Positions 34,286-43,841 are shown, counted from the first letter of the stretch. The stretch is 64,000 nucleotides of DNA from Ramlibacter rhizophilus (GCF_004681965.1 NZ_SMLL01000001.1:868001-932000); one strand, 5' to 3'. The notes: generated by a model not told the origin, from the sequence alone. Program-made: numbers and translations.

Positions 34286-35179
34286 TCAGGCCGGCCTGCC
34301 CGGCAGCGGCGCGCTCATCTCCACGTGGGCGATGCCCGCCTCCTCGAAGCGTTCGCCGCGGGGGAGAAAACCCAGGCGAAGGTAGAAGGCCTCGGCGCTG
34401 CACTGCGCATGCAGCACGGCCTCGCGGTCACCGCGGGCGGCGGCCTGCGCCAGCAGTTCGGCCATCAAGGCGCGGCCGACACCGCTGCCCCGCAGCACCG
34501 GGTGCACCGCCACGCGGCCGATCTTGGCGGTGCCGGGTTCCGGCTGCAGCAAGCGCCCCGTCCCCACCACCTGGCCGAGCCGGTTGGTCGCCAGCACGTG
34601 CAGCGCGTCCTCGTCCAGCCCGTCCCATTCCAGCGACTGCGGCACGCCCTGCTCCTGGACGAACACGCGCGTGCGCAGGGCACCGGCGGCCTCGCCCAGC
34701 TCCGACCAGCGGCCGGCGCGCACCTGCACCATGGGCTCGCCGGCTTCGTAGCCGGTGAGGATGTCCCGCAGCGCTTGCGGCACCGGGCGCGAGGTCTGGG
34801 TCGCCGGGTCGGCGAACACGTACAGGAGCTCGCCCGTGATCAGCAGGCGATCGCCCCGGAAGATGGCGCCCTCGAAGCGCATGGAGCTGTTGCCGATGCG
34901 GGCGCAGCGCAGGCCGATCTCCAGCTGGTCGTCCATGCGGGCCGAGCCATGGAATTCGATGCTGGCCGTCTTGACGTACAGGTCGCCGTCCAGCTGGTGC
35001 ATGGCTTCTTCATAGGGCAAGGCCAGCGCGCGCCAGTAGTCCGCCACCGCCGTGTCGAAGTACATGAGGTAGTGCGCGTTGAACACGATCTTCTGCATGT
35101 CCACCTCGGCCCAGCGCACGCGCAGGCGGTGGAAGAAGCGGAAGGCGGATCGGTCGAGGGGCTGGGGCTGGGTGGTCAT
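34286..35179 (-). CDS. YbgC-type acyl-CoA thioesterase fused to a GNAT acetyltransferase
   Basis: A 297-residue bifunctional protein. Residues about 14-145 form a hotdog-fold acyl-CoA thioesterase of the 4-hydroxybenzoyl-CoA/YbgC type (RVRWAEVDMQKIVFNAHYLMYFD, catalytic D27). Residues about 150-297 form a GNAT N-acetyltransferase with the acetyl-CoA loop R230-G-S-G-V-G235. Both substrates are unknown. Start at 35179 overlaps the esterase stop (ATGA), so the two are co-translated. I recall similar fusions in Comamonadaceae, so it is likely a stable architecture rather than an assembly artefact. Confidence 0.85.
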   Translation of the reverse strand: MTTQPQPLDRSAFRFFHRLRVRWAEVDMQKIVFNAHYLMYFDTAVADYWRALALPYEEAMHQLDGDLYVKTASIEFHGSARMDDQLEIGLRCARIGNSSMRFEGAIFRGDRLLITGELLYVFADPATQTSRPVPQALRDILTGYEAGEPMVQVRAGRWSELGEAAGALRTRVFVQEQGVPQSLEWDGLDEDALHVLATNRLGQVVGTGRLLQPEPGTAKIGRVAVHPVLRGSGVGRALMAELLAQAAARGDREAVLHAQCSAEAFYLRLGFLPRGERFEEAGIAHVEMSAPLPGRPA

Positions 35180-36114
35180 GGCTTCAGGGCTTGGGACAGG
35201 GCGAGCGCGGCATCGCGATGCGCCGTGCGGGCTTCGGGAATGGCGCGGCCCATCTTGATGAATTCGTGCACCACGCCGCGGTAGATCTCCAGCTGCACCG
35301 GCACGCCCGCGGCGCGCAGTCGGTCGGCGTAGGCGATGCCTTCGTCCACCAGCGGGTCGCATTCGGCCAGGCCGAACCAGGCCGGCGCCACGCCCTCCAC
35401 CTCGGGCGCGTTCAAGGGGGCGAAGCGCCAGTCCTCGCGCAGCGCGCGGTCGATGTAGTGGGCGAAGAACCAGTCGATCAGCGTGGCGTCCAGCAGCAGG
35501 CCTTCGCGGTAATGCGCGTGCGAAGGCAGCGTGGTGTCGCTCGCGCAGCCCGGATAGAACAGCAGCTGCAGCGCCAGCGGCAGGCCGGCGTCACGCGCCA
35601 GGAGCGCGCAGACGGCGGCCAGGGTGCCACCGGCACTGTCGCCGCCCACGGCCAGGCGCTCGCCGTCCAGGCCGCGTTCGCGGCCGTGAGCGGCCAGCCA
35701 CTGCAGTGCGTCCCAGCTGTCGTTCACGGCCTGCGGGAAGCGGTGCTCGGGCGCGAGCCGGTAGTCCAGCGACAGCACGGCGCAGCCGCTGCGGCGGCAC
35801 AGTTCGCGGCACAGCACGTCGTGCGTGGCGATGCTGCCGATGGTAAAGCCGCCGCCGTGGAAGTACAGCAGCGCGGGCAGGCGCTCGCCCTCCCCCGCGT
35901 AGAGGCGCACCGGCAAGGAATGGCCGTCCCGCGCCGTCACGTGGAAGTCCTCCACCCGGGGCAGCGGCGCCACCGGCAGCTCCAGCACGCCGGCGCTCTT
36001 CTCGTAGGCGGCGCGGGCCTGCGCGGCCGGCAGCGTGTGCAGCGGCGGATGGCCGGCGCGGGCCATGCGTTCGAGCACGGAGCGGGTGGCGGCGGTCAGT
36101 CGCGGAGGTGGCAT
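35176..36114 (-). CDS. Alpha/beta hydrolase, hormone-sensitive-lipase-type esterase
   Basis: A 312-residue carboxylesterase of the HSL (family IV) type. It has the oxyanion HGGG at 86-89, nucleophile S160 in GDSAGG, acid D253 in ECDPLVDEG and base H283 in GVVHEF. An in-frame ATG at 36138 would add eight residues. I prefer 36114 because TACGAT (36142-36137, leftward) looks like a -10 and would place transcription start downstream of 36138. It is first in a two-gene unit with the thioesterase-GNAT protein and divergent from the iron alcohol dehydrogenase. Confidence 0.88.
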   Translation of the reverse strand: MPPPRLTAATRSVLERMARAGHPPLHTLPAAQARAAYEKSAGVLELPVAPLPRVEDFHVTARDGHSLPVRLYAGEGERLPALLYFHGGGFTIGSIATHDVLCRELCRRSGCAVLSLDYRLAPEHRFPQAVNDSWDALQWLAAHGRERGLDGERLAVGGDSAGGTLAAVCALLARDAGLPLALQLLFYPGCASDTTLPSHAHYREGLLLDATLIDWFFAHYIDRALREDWRFAPLNAPEVEGVAPAWFGLAECDPLVDEGIAYADRLRAAGVPVQLEIYRGVVHEFIKMGRAIPEARTAHRDAALALSQALKP

Positions 36115-36180
36115 GGGGGCAGCGTCAAACTGTGGCATCGTAACCGCGCGATCCGCACCGCCACCCCGAGGGAACAGGCC

Positions 36181-37317
36181 ATGGCCTTCATCAACTTCGT
36201 CACCCAGATCCAGTTCGATTTCGGCGCCATCCAGCTTCTGAAGCAGGAATGCGAGCGCGTGGGTATCACGCGACCGCTGGTCGTCACGGATGCCGGCGTG
36301 CGTGAGGCCGGCGTCCTGCAGAAATGCCTGGACGCACTGCCCGGCGTACCGGTCGCGGTTTTTGACCAGACCCCCTCCAACCCCACCGAAGCCGCCGTGC
36401 GGGCCGCCGTGCAGCAGTACCGCGCGCATCGCGCTGACGGCCTCATCGCCGTCGGGGGCGGCTCGTCCATCGACTGCGCCAAGGGCGTGGCCATCGCCGC
36501 CACGCACGAGGGGCCGCTCACGCACTACGCCACCATCGAGGGCGGCTCGCCGCGCATCTCCGCGGCCGTCGCACCGGTCATCGCCGTGCCCACCACCAGC
36601 GGCACCGGCAGCGAAGTGGCGCGCGGCGCCATCCTCATCGTGGACGACGGCCGCAAGCTCGGCTTCCATGCCTGGCACCTGGTGCCCAAGGCCGCGATCT
36701 GCGACCCCGAGCTGACGCTCGGCCTGCCGCCGCGCCTGACCGCGGCGACGGGGATGGACGCCATCGCGCACTGCATGGAGGCCTTCATGGCCCCGGCCAT
36801 CAACCCGCCCGCCGACGGTATCGCGCTGGACGGCCTGGAGCGCGGCTGGCACCACATCGAGCGCGCCACCCGCGACGGCAGCGACCGCGAGGCGCGCTTC
36901 AACCTCATGAGCACCTCCATGGAAGGTGCCATGGCCTTCCAGAAAGGCCTGGGCTGCGTGCACTCCCTCAGCCACAGCCTGGGCGGGGTCGATCCCCGCC
37001 TGCACCACGGCACGCTCAATGCGCTCTTCCTGCCGGCGGTGGTGCGCTTCAACGCCGAGGCCGAGAGCGTCAAGCGAGAGCGTCGGCTGGAGCGCATGGC
37101 GCAGGCCATGGGACTGGCCTCGGCGGGCGACATTCCCGCCGCCATCCGAGACATGAATGCGCGCATCGGGCTGCCCCAGGGCCTCGCGGAATTGGGCGTG
37201 ACCCCGGCCCTGTTCCCCAAGGTGATCGACGGCGCGCTGGCCGACCACTGCCACAAGAGCAACCCGCGCTTGGCGTCGCGCGAGGATTACGAGGCGATGC
37301 TGGCGGCTTCGCTCTGA
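36181..37317 (+). CDS. Iron-containing alcohol dehydrogenase
   Basis: A 378-residue group III (Fe-dependent) alcohol dehydrogenase. The NAD-binding GGGSSIDCAKG motif and VPTTSGTGSEV are present. Metal-binding residues lie in TGMDAIAHCMEAF and in GCVHSLSHSLGG...LHHGTLNALFLP. The substrate is not evident; family members include butanol, 1,3-propanediol and maleylacetate reductases. It stands alone, divergent from the esterase, and is followed by an intergenic repeat region. Confidence 0.88.
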   Translation: MAFINFVTQIQFDFGAIQLLKQECERVGITRPLVVTDAGVREAGVLQKCLDALPGVPVAVFDQTPSNPTEAAVRAAVQQYRAHRADGLIAVGGGSSIDCAKGVAIAATHEGPLTHYATIEGGSPRISAAVAPVIAVPTTSGTGSEVARGAILIVDDGRKLGFHAWHLVPKAAICDPELTLGLPPRLTAATGMDAIAHCMEAFMAPAINPPADGIALDGLERGWHHIERATRDGSDREARFNLMSTSMEGAMAFQKGLGCVHSLSHSLGGVDPRLHHGTLNALFLPAVVRFNAEAESVKRERRLERMAQAMGLASAGDIPAAIRDMNARIGLPQGLAELGVTPALFPKVIDGALADHCHKSNPRLASREDYEAMLAASL

Positions 37318-37354
37318 AACCATCCTCGGTCCAAGGCGCGCGAGGGCTGAAGCA

Positions 37355-37567
37355 CCTTCCCCCTTAAAGGAAAGCTGGGATGGGAGGCCGCAAGAGAAGT
37401 GGCATGGCCGGCGCGCGGGCCCCCACCCCGCCCTCCCCCAGAGGGGGAGGGTGTTGCCGCCCCTTCCCCCTTTGGGGGAAGGCTGGGATGGGGGCCACGA
37501 GAGAAGTGGCGCTTCCGGCGCGCGCAGCCCCCACCCCAACCCTCCCCCAGAGTGGGAGGGAGTTGCT
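37355..37567. repeat. Tandem pair of about 105-bp intergenic palindromic repeats
   Basis: Two related units occupy 37355-37459 and 37462-37567 (period 107). Each starts CCTTCCCCCTT, carries GCTGGGATGGG and GAGAAGTGGC, and ends with a hairpin of the CCTCCCCCAGAGGGGGAGG type. They fill the gap between the convergent iron alcohol dehydrogenase and patatin genes (37318-37584), which has no gene. The pyrimidine-rich palindromes could act as bidirectional terminators; similar elements are dispersed in related genomes by recollection. Confidence 0.75.
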
Positions 37568-37584
37568 GCGGGATGGCCCCTTCC

Positions 37585-38679
37585 TCAAAGCGCCTCGAGC
37601 CGCCCGGCCTCCGGCCGCTGCAGCCACTGCGCGAATTCATCCGCCAGCTGCCGGCTGGCCGATACCGCCGTCTTCCACGCCTTCATCCGGCCCGCCAGGT
37701 CCGTTCCATAACGTTCGAAGTCGCTGCGGTCGGGCAGCTTGCCGTTGGGCAGTGAAGCCACCCACTGCGGGTCGGGCGCAAGCACCAGCGTGCTGTCCAG
37801 GAAATGCGTGGCCCGGTGCCGCCAGCGCAATGCCTTGTCCAGCCAGCCCGGCACCACCGCCTTCTGGAAGTGCGGATACAGCACCAGGCCCTGCTCGGCC
37901 CGCGCGGCGTAGTTCAGGTGCAGGTGGTAGTCGGTGATGCCGCCGTCCCAGTAGGCCCCGGGCGGCGCACCGGGGATGTCGTGCAGGGCCTGCAGCACGA
38001 AGGGGATGGAGCAGCTCGCCTGCAGGGCCGGCGCGAAGTTCGCGGCGGTCAGCGGCACCTGCCGGGTGCGGTAGTCGCTGCTGTCGAAGGGCAGCGGCGC
38101 CGGGCGGCCACCGGGTCCCGCAGCGGAGAACACCACGCGCTCGATCCAGGCGCCCATGGCCCTGCGGTGCACGCTGTTGGAGACGAACGCGGCGAGGTAG
38201 CCGAGGGGCGTACGCAGCTTGTGCTCCCGCCCCAGCACGTGCCGGCCGCGCGCGGTGACGATGTGCAGCCGAAAGCGCGGATGCGCCAGCAGCTCGCCCA
38301 CCCGGCCGCTGTAGAAGTCGGCCAGGTTCATGCCGAAGCGCTCGCTGACGTGGGCCGCCGTGGGACGGGTGCGGCCCGGCTCCACCTCGTAGCTTTGCGC
38401 GATGTAGTCGCGTTCCAGGCGCTCGAACGCCAGGCCCGCCTGCGACAGGCACGCGGTCGCCATGCGCCAGGCGCCGATGGAGGCGCCCACCAGGTGCACC
38501 GGCTGCGTGGAGGCCGGCAGCCACTCGCCGAAGATGAAGCGGTCCAGCGGCCCGAGGATCAACCCCTTGGGGCCGCCGGCGGCGCCGGGAATCACGCCGA
38601 TGTCGCTCGCGCCGAGCCCGTTGCGCTCGATGTGTCGCCGCGCCGCCGGCCCGGCGTAGAGGCGCAGTGCCCGGGCCAC
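37585..38679 (-). CDS. Patatin-like phospholipase family protein
   Basis: A 364-residue predicted patatin-like acyl hydrolase. It has a glycine-rich oxyanion segment PGAAGGPKGL (31-40), nucleophile S67 in GASIGAW (GxSxG) and the catalytic Asp in YWDGGITDYH (DGG). The start is GTG 38679, two bases after the tex stop, so it is probably co-transcribed with tex. Substrate lipid is unknown. No signal peptide is seen. Confidence 0.82.
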   Translation of the reverse strand: MARALRLYAGPAARRHIERNGLGASDIGVIPGAAGGPKGLILGPLDRFIFGEWLPASTQPVHLVGASIGAWRMATACLSQAGLAFERLERDYIAQSYEVEPGRTRPTAAHVSERFGMNLADFYSGRVGELLAHPRFRLHIVTARGRHVLGREHKLRTPLGYLAAFVSNSVHRRAMGAWIERVVFSAAGPGGRPAPLPFDSSDYRTRQVPLTAANFAPALQASCSIPFVLQALHDIPGAPPGAYWDGGITDYHLHLNYAARAEQGLVLYPHFQKAVVPGWLDKALRWRHRATHFLDSTLVLAPDPQWVASLPNGKLPDRSDFERYGTDLAGRMKAWKTAVSASRQLADEFAQWLQRPEAGRLEAL

Positions 38680-38681
38680 GC

Positions 38682-41039
38682 CTATTTGCGAAGGCCCTGC
38701 AGCTTGGCGAAGGCGCTGGCCATGGCCGAACCCACGGGGGGGTTGTTCGCGGCGCGGGTGGACTGGCCGCGTCCGGCGCCCTGGAAGCGGTTCTCGCCCC
38801 GCGCATCGCGCCCGCCCCGGCCGGCGGCTTCGCCCAGCTTCATGGTCAGGCTGATGCGCTTGCGCGCCGGGTCCACTTCCAGCACCTTCACCTTCACGAT
38901 GTCGCCGGTCTTGACCACTTCGCGCGCGTCGTTGACGAACTTGTGCGAGAGCTGGCTCACGTGCACCAGCCCGTCCTGGTGCACGCCCAGGTCCACGAAG
39001 GCGCCGAAGGCGGCGACGTTGCTCACCGTGCCCTCCAGCACCATGCCTTCCTTCAGGTCGGCGATGTCTTCCACGCCCTCGTTGAAGCGGGCCACCTGGA
39101 AGTCGGGCCGCGGGTCCCGGCCCGGCTTTTCCAGCTCGCCCAGGATGTCCTTGATGGTGATGGCGCCGAACTTCTCGCTGGCGAACTGCTCGGGCTTGAG
39201 CGGCTTGAGCAGTTCGGGGCGGCCCATCACCTCCTGCACCGGCTTGCCGAGCTTCACGATGATCTGCTCGACCACGGGGTAGGTCTCCGGGTGGACGCCG
39301 GTCATGTCCAGCGGGTTGTCGCCGCCGCGGATGCGCAGAAAGCCGGCGCTCTGCTCGAAGGTCTTGGCGCCCAGCCCGCTCACGTCCATCAATTGCTGGC
39401 GGCTGCGGAACGCACCATGCGACTCGCGCCAGCGCACCACGGCCTTGGCCACGCTGCCCGAGAGGCCCGAGACGCGCGAGAGCAGCGGCACGCTGGCGGT
39501 GTTGAGGTCCACGCCCACGGCGTTCACGCAGTCCTCCACCACGGCCTCCAGCATGCGCGCGAGCTCGGACTGGTTCACGTCGTGCTGGTACTGGCCCACG
39601 CCTATGGACTTGGGGTCGATCTTCACCAGCTCGGCCAGCGGGTCCTGCAGGCGACGCGCGATGCTGGCCGCGCCGCGCAGGCTCACGTCCACGTCGGGCA
39701 TCTCCTGCGAGGCGAACTCGCTGGCCGAATACACCGAGGCGCCCGCCTCGCTCACCACCACCTTCTGCAGGTCCGGCGCGCCCGCCGCGGCGCGGGCGGT
39801 GTTCAGGCGCTTGATCAGGTCGGCGGCGAGCTTGTCGGTTTCGCGGCTGGCGGTGCCATTGCCGATGGCGATCAGGTTCACGCCGTGCTTCTCGCACAGC
39901 TTGGCCAGGGTGAAGAGCGAGCCTTCCCAGTCGCGGCGCGGCTCGTGCGGGTACACGGTGGCGGTGTCGACCAGCTTGCCCGTGGCATCGACCACGGCCA
40001 CCTTCACGCCGGTGCGGATGCCCGGGTCCAGGCCCATCACCACGCGCGGGCCGGCGGGCGCGGCCAGCAGCAGGTCGCGCAGGTTGTCCGCGAACACCTT
40101 GATGGCCACCTTCTCCGCGTCCTCCCGCAGGCGGGCGAACAGGTCGCGCTCGGTGGACAGGGACAGCTTCACGCGCCAGGTCCAGGCCACGCAGCGGCGG
40201 ATCAGGTCGTCGCCCGGCCGCGCGGCATGGCTCCAGCCCAGGTGCAGCGCGATGCGGCCTTCGGCCACCGAGGGCTTGCCGGGTTCGGGCTCCACCGGCA
40301 GCACCAGACGGGCGTCCAGGATCTCCAGCTGCCGTCCGCGGAAGACCGCCAGCGCGCGGTGCGAGGGCACGCGGCCGATCGGCTCGTCGTAGTCGAAGTA
40401 GTCGCGGAACTTGGCGACATCGGGGTTGTTCTCGTCCTTGCCGGCGGCGAGCTTGCTGCGAAAGAGGCCCTCGGCCCACAGCCATTCGCGCAGGGACTGC
40501 ACCAGGGCCGGGTCTTCCGCCCAGCGCTCGGAGAGGATGTCGCGCACGCCGTCGAGCACGGCGGGGACGGTGGTGAAGTCCTCGCCGCCCTCGCCCTTCT
40601 CCGCTTTCACGAAGGACAGGGCCTCCTGCTGCGGATCGAGCCCGGGGTCGGCAAAGAGCCGGTCGGCCAGCGGCTCCAGGCCGGCCTCGCGTGCGATCTG
40701 GCCCTTGGTGCGGCGCTTGGGCTTGAAGGGCAGGTACAGGTCTTCCAGCTCCTGCTTGGTGGGCGCCGCCTCGATGGCCGCGCGCAACTCGGGCGTGAGC
40801 TTGCCCTGCTCCTCGATGCTCTTGAGGACCGCCTCGCGCCGGTCATGCAGCTCGCGCAGGTAGCCCAGGCGCTGCTCCAGTTCGCGCAGCTGGATGTCGT
40901 CGAGCCCGCCGGTGGCCTCCTTGCGGTAGCGGGCGATGAAGGGGACCGTGGCCCCGGAATCGAGCAGGTCCACCGCCTGCCTGACCTGATGTTCTGCGAC
41001 CTTGAGTTCGGCAGCGATCTGCCGCTCGATGCTGTGCAT
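38682..41039 (-). CDS. tex: Tex family RNA-binding transcription accessory protein
   Basis: A 785-residue nucleic-acid-binding protein of the Tex/Spt6 group. The layout is complete: N-terminal Tex domain (MHSIERQIAAEL), YqgF/RNase H-like domain with GLDPGIRTGVKVAVVD (about 335-350), tandem helix-hairpin-helix motifs (VGVDLNTASVPLLSRVSGLS) and a C-terminal S1 domain (EGMVLEGTVSNVAAFGAFVDLGVHQDGLVH, about 655-725). It ends in a Gly/Arg-rich tail. The ATG at 41039 matches the family start. The gap 41040-41190 upstream shows nothing recognisable. Confidence 0.96.
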   Translation of the reverse strand: MHSIERQIAAELKVAEHQVRQAVDLLDSGATVPFIARYRKEATGGLDDIQLRELEQRLGYLRELHDRREAVLKSIEEQGKLTPELRAAIEAAPTKQELEDLYLPFKPKRRTKGQIAREAGLEPLADRLFADPGLDPQQEALSFVKAEKGEGGEDFTTVPAVLDGVRDILSERWAEDPALVQSLREWLWAEGLFRSKLAAGKDENNPDVAKFRDYFDYDEPIGRVPSHRALAVFRGRQLEILDARLVLPVEPEPGKPSVAEGRIALHLGWSHAARPGDDLIRRCVAWTWRVKLSLSTERDLFARLREDAEKVAIKVFADNLRDLLLAAPAGPRVVMGLDPGIRTGVKVAVVDATGKLVDTATVYPHEPRRDWEGSLFTLAKLCEKHGVNLIAIGNGTASRETDKLAADLIKRLNTARAAAGAPDLQKVVVSEAGASVYSASEFASQEMPDVDVSLRGAASIARRLQDPLAELVKIDPKSIGVGQYQHDVNQSELARMLEAVVEDCVNAVGVDLNTASVPLLSRVSGLSGSVAKAVVRWRESHGAFRSRQQLMDVSGLGAKTFEQSAGFLRIRGGDNPLDMTGVHPETYPVVEQIIVKLGKPVQEVMGRPELLKPLKPEQFASEKFGAITIKDILGELEKPGRDPRPDFQVARFNEGVEDIADLKEGMVLEGTVSNVAAFGAFVDLGVHQDGLVHVSQLSHKFVNDAREVVKTGDIVKVKVLEVDPARKRISLTMKLGEAAGRGGRDARGENRFQGAGRGQSTRAANNPPVGSAMASAFAKLQGLRK

Positions 41040-41190
41040 TCGGTGAACGTGAGGGGGGTTGGAAGGACGGGCGAGTTTGCCACAGCAGGCAGGCGCGACC
41101 GGGGACAGCAAGACGCGTCTTCCGCTGACAAGAAAGGCCCATCAGGCGCTCAAAAGATGCCAGTAAGTCCTGCAACACGGGAGTTCTCGC

Positions 41191-41778
41191 ATGCGTCTTC
41201 GAAACGTCCTCTACATCGTCGCCGGCGTGCTGATCGTCGCGTTCGCGCTGCTGAACTGGCAGGAAATCACGCGGCCGACCACGCTCAACCTCGGCTTCGA
41301 CACCGTCACCGCCCCACTGGGCCTGATCCTGCTGGGCCTGCTGCTGCTCGCCAGCCTCATCTTCATGGCCGCCAGCGCCTCCTCGCACACGCGCTACCTG
41401 ATGGAGACGCGCCAGCACGCCAAGGCCATGCAGGCGCAGCGCGAGCTGGCCGAGAAGGCCGAGACCTCGCGCTTCGTGGAGCTGCGCCAGCACCTGGACA
41501 ACCACCTGCGCGAATCGCGCCAGCGCGAGAGCAACAGCGCCTCCGAGATCGAGCAGACCGTCAGCCGCATCCAGCGCGAGCTGCGCCAGCAGGTCGAACA
41601 GGTGCAGCGCTCGCTGTCCACCCGCATGGGGGAGATGGAAGCGCGCCTGACGCGCCGCATGGACGGCGACAGCTACGGGCCCACCGATGCGGTGCCACGC
41701 CCCACGGGCGACGAAGTGCTGATCGCCGATGCGTCGCAGCCGGCGCCGCAGCCGCAGAAGATCGACCAGGCGGGCTGA
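41191..41778 (+). CDS. LapA-domain inner-membrane protein with coiled coil
   Basis: A 195-residue protein with two transmembrane helices (about 5-23 and 40-62), the LapA (DUF1049) pattern. These are followed by a long charged coiled coil (about 75-150, RESRQRESNSASEIEQTVSRI) and a polar tail. E. coli LapA acts with LapB in control of lipopolysaccharide synthesis, but this longer form may differ. It stands alone, divergent from tex. Confidence 0.72.
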   Translation: MRLRNVLYIVAGVLIVAFALLNWQEITRPTTLNLGFDTVTAPLGLILLGLLLLASLIFMAASASSHTRYLMETRQHAKAMQAQRELAEKAETSRFVELRQHLDNHLRESRQRESNSASEIEQTVSRIQRELRQQVEQVQRSLSTRMGEMEARLTRRMDGDSYGPTDAVPRPTGDEVLIADASQPAPQPQKIDQAG

Positions 41779-41899
41779 GGAGGCCAGAGCGGCACGTCGA
41801 CCGGGATAGGGCCCGCGTATCTCGTCGATACCTCCCGCGTCTTTGCCGCGCGGGGCTTCGGCTCGTAGTCTCCTTCTCCCACCCTGGAGACAACGAGCC

Positions 41900-42984
41900 A
41901 TGAAGAAACTGATGACCGCGCTGCTGCTCGCCTGCTGCGCCCTGCCCACGTTCGCCGATCCGCTCAAGGTGCTGTTCGTCGGCAACAGCTTCACCTACAC
42001 CCGGCCGCCCGCGCTCGGCTTCAATACCGAGAACGTCACCGACCTGAACCTGCAGAACGCCATCGACAAGCCCGCGGGCAGCGACCCGCTGCTGCCGCAG
42101 CCCTGGGGCGGGGTGCCCGGCATCTTCAAGGCCCTGGCCACGCAGGCCGGGCTGGACATCGACGTGCAGCACTCGCTGCGCGGCGGCGCCACCCTGCGCG
42201 GTCACCTGCTTAACACCAACCCCGCCGGCTGGGACCTGCGCGCCAACATCGCCTCGCAGACCTGGGACATCGTGGTCCTGCAGGGCAACAGCACCGAAGC
42301 CGTGAACCGTGCCGGTGGCGACTTTGCCCAGTTCAATACCTACGTGGGCCTGCTGAGCCGCTTCATCCAGGTGGGGGATACGCACAGCTACCGCGAACGC
42401 GACCTGTATCCGGGTGGAAGCAACGCGCAGCGCACCATCCCGCGAACCCGAAGGCGAGCGCCGAAACGGCGATCTACCTGTACCAGACCTGGGCCCGCCC
42501 CGACCTCACCTACCCCGCAGGCGCGCCTTACGCGAACGAGCCGCTGGAGACCATGACCGCCGACCTGGCCGCCGCCTACGCGCAGGCGGCCCTCACCCAC
42601 CCCGGCGTGCGCGGCGTGGTGCCCGTCGGCGAAGCCTTCATGCGCGCCGTGCAGGCCGGCGTGGCCATGCGCAACCCCTTTGAGCCGACCCCGCGCACGG
42701 TGGACCTGTGGTGGCCCGAAGACCGTTTCCATCCCAGCGGCCACGGTGCCTACCTGAGCGGACTGGTGATGTTCGGCGCCCTGACCGGCATCGATCCGGC
42801 CTCCTTCAGCGCCACCGAACGGGCCGCGCGCGCGCTCGGCATCTCCGCGGTGCAGGCGCTGCAGCTGCAGTGGGTCGCCTCGCAGCAACTGAGCGCCTCG
42901 GGCCATGCGCTGCGCGCCCTGCCCTGCCTGGCGGCCAGCCAGCCGGCGGCGACCGCGAACGGCTGCGGGGCGCGGGCGCGCTGA
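41900..42984 (+). pseudogene. Exported SGNH-like protein interrupted by a single-base frameshift
   Basis: Residues from ATG 41900 give a signal peptide (MKKLMTALLLACCALPTFA) and a VLFVGNSFTYTRPP block that resembles the GDS-type opening of SGNH hydrolases. The frame is good to RTIP near 42440, then turns to low-quality Arg/Pro-rich sequence. Homologous sense continues in another frame (ANPKASAETAIYLYQTWARPD...) from 42442 to the stop at 42984. A C appears to be missing from the run at 42439-42441. One added base would give an intact 361-residue protein, with a putative DRFHPSGHGAYLSG catalytic Asp/His block. It may be a real recent mutation or a sequencing error. Confidence 0.82.
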
Positions 42985-43001
42985 GGCTTCAGGCCGTCCG
43001 C

Positions 43002-43042
43002 TTGACGCGGATCAATCCGCCCGCCCGAGGCCTGCCTACAGT
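43002..43042 (+). promoter_or_regulatory. FNR/ANR-like box and -10 of the ABC transporter operon
   Basis: TTGACgcggATCAA (43002-43015) has one mismatch to the FNR consensus. TACAGT (43037-43042) starts 28.5 bases from the box centre, the class II spacing. Predicted transcription start is at about 43049, coincident with the GTG start of the ATPase gene. Confidence 0.65.
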
Positions 43043-43048
43043 GGGCGC

Positions 43049-43837
43049 GTGTCCGCAAGCACCGTCCTGTCCAGGCAGTCGCTGCCTTCGTCGGCCCGGC
43101 CGGCGCGCACGGGGGGGAGCCCTGAGCCTGCCGCCGCCATCGTCCTGCGGGCCCGCGGACTCGCCAAGACCTACGGCAGTGGCGACTCCGCCGTCCATGC
43201 CCTGCGGGACGTGGACCTCGATGTCCTGGCCGGCGAGTTCGTGGTCCTGCTCGGGGCGTCGGGCAGCGGCAAGTCGACGCTGCTGAACATCCTGGGCGGC
43301 CTGGACAAGCCCAGCGCCGGAACCCTGGAGTTCTGCGGCCATCCGCTCACCGGCATCTCCGACGACGTGCTCACCACCTACCGGCGCGAGCACGTCGGCT
43401 TCGTCTTCCAGTTCTACAACCTGATTCCCAGCCTCACCGTGGCCGAGAACGTGGCGCTGGTCACGGACATCGCCCGCGACCCCATGCCCGTGGACGAGGC
43501 ACTGGCGCTCGTGGCCCTGGGGCCGCGGCGGAACCACTTTCCCTCGCAGCTGTCCGGCGGCGAGCAGCAGCGGGTGGCGATCGCGCGGGCCATCGCCAAG
43601 CGGCCCCAGCTCCTGCTGTGCGACGAGCCCACCGGCGCACTGGACTACGCCACCGGCAAGCTGGTGCTGGAGGTGATCGACCGCATCAACCGCGAGCTGC
43701 ACACCACGGCCCTGGTCATCACCCACAACGCCGCCATCGGCGGCATGGCCGACCGCGTGATCCGGGTGGCCGACGGGCGCATCGCCAGCATCGAGCGTCC
43801 GCCGCGGCGCCTCAGTCCGGCCGAACTGGCCTGGTAA
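43049..43837 (+). CDS. ABC transporter ATP-binding protein (MacB/LolD type)
   Basis: A 262-residue cytoplasmic ATPase with Walker [10 protein letters not shown] (about 73-81), the [17 protein letters not shown]-loop region, signature [15 protein letters not shown] and Walker [13 protein letters not shown], closest to the MacB/LolD/FtsE group. The first 30 residues are a Ser/Pro/Ala-rich extension. GTG 43049 is the best start and may be the 5' end of the mRNA. It forms an operon with the FtsX-type permease four bases later, a HlyD-type adaptor and an alcohol dehydrogenase. Confidence 0.88.
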   Translation: MSASTVLSRQSLPSSARPARTGGSPEPAAAIVLRARGLAKTYGSGDSAVHALRDVDLDVLAGEFVVLLGASGSGKSTLLNILGGLDKPSAGTLEFCGHPLTGISDDVLTTYRREHVGFVFQFYNLIPSLTVAENVALVTDIARDPMPVDEALALVALGPRRNHFPSQLSGGEQQRVAIARAIAKRPQLLLCDEPTGALDYATGKLVLEVIDRINRELHTTALVITHNAAIGGMADRVIRVADGRIASIERPPRRLSPAELAW

Positions 43838-43841
43838 CGCG

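Noticed and set aside
42440..42442. A programmed ribosomal frameshift in the SGNH-like gene.
   Set aside because: There is no slippery heptamer with a downstream structure that I can identify, so an indel or sequencing error is the simpler reading.
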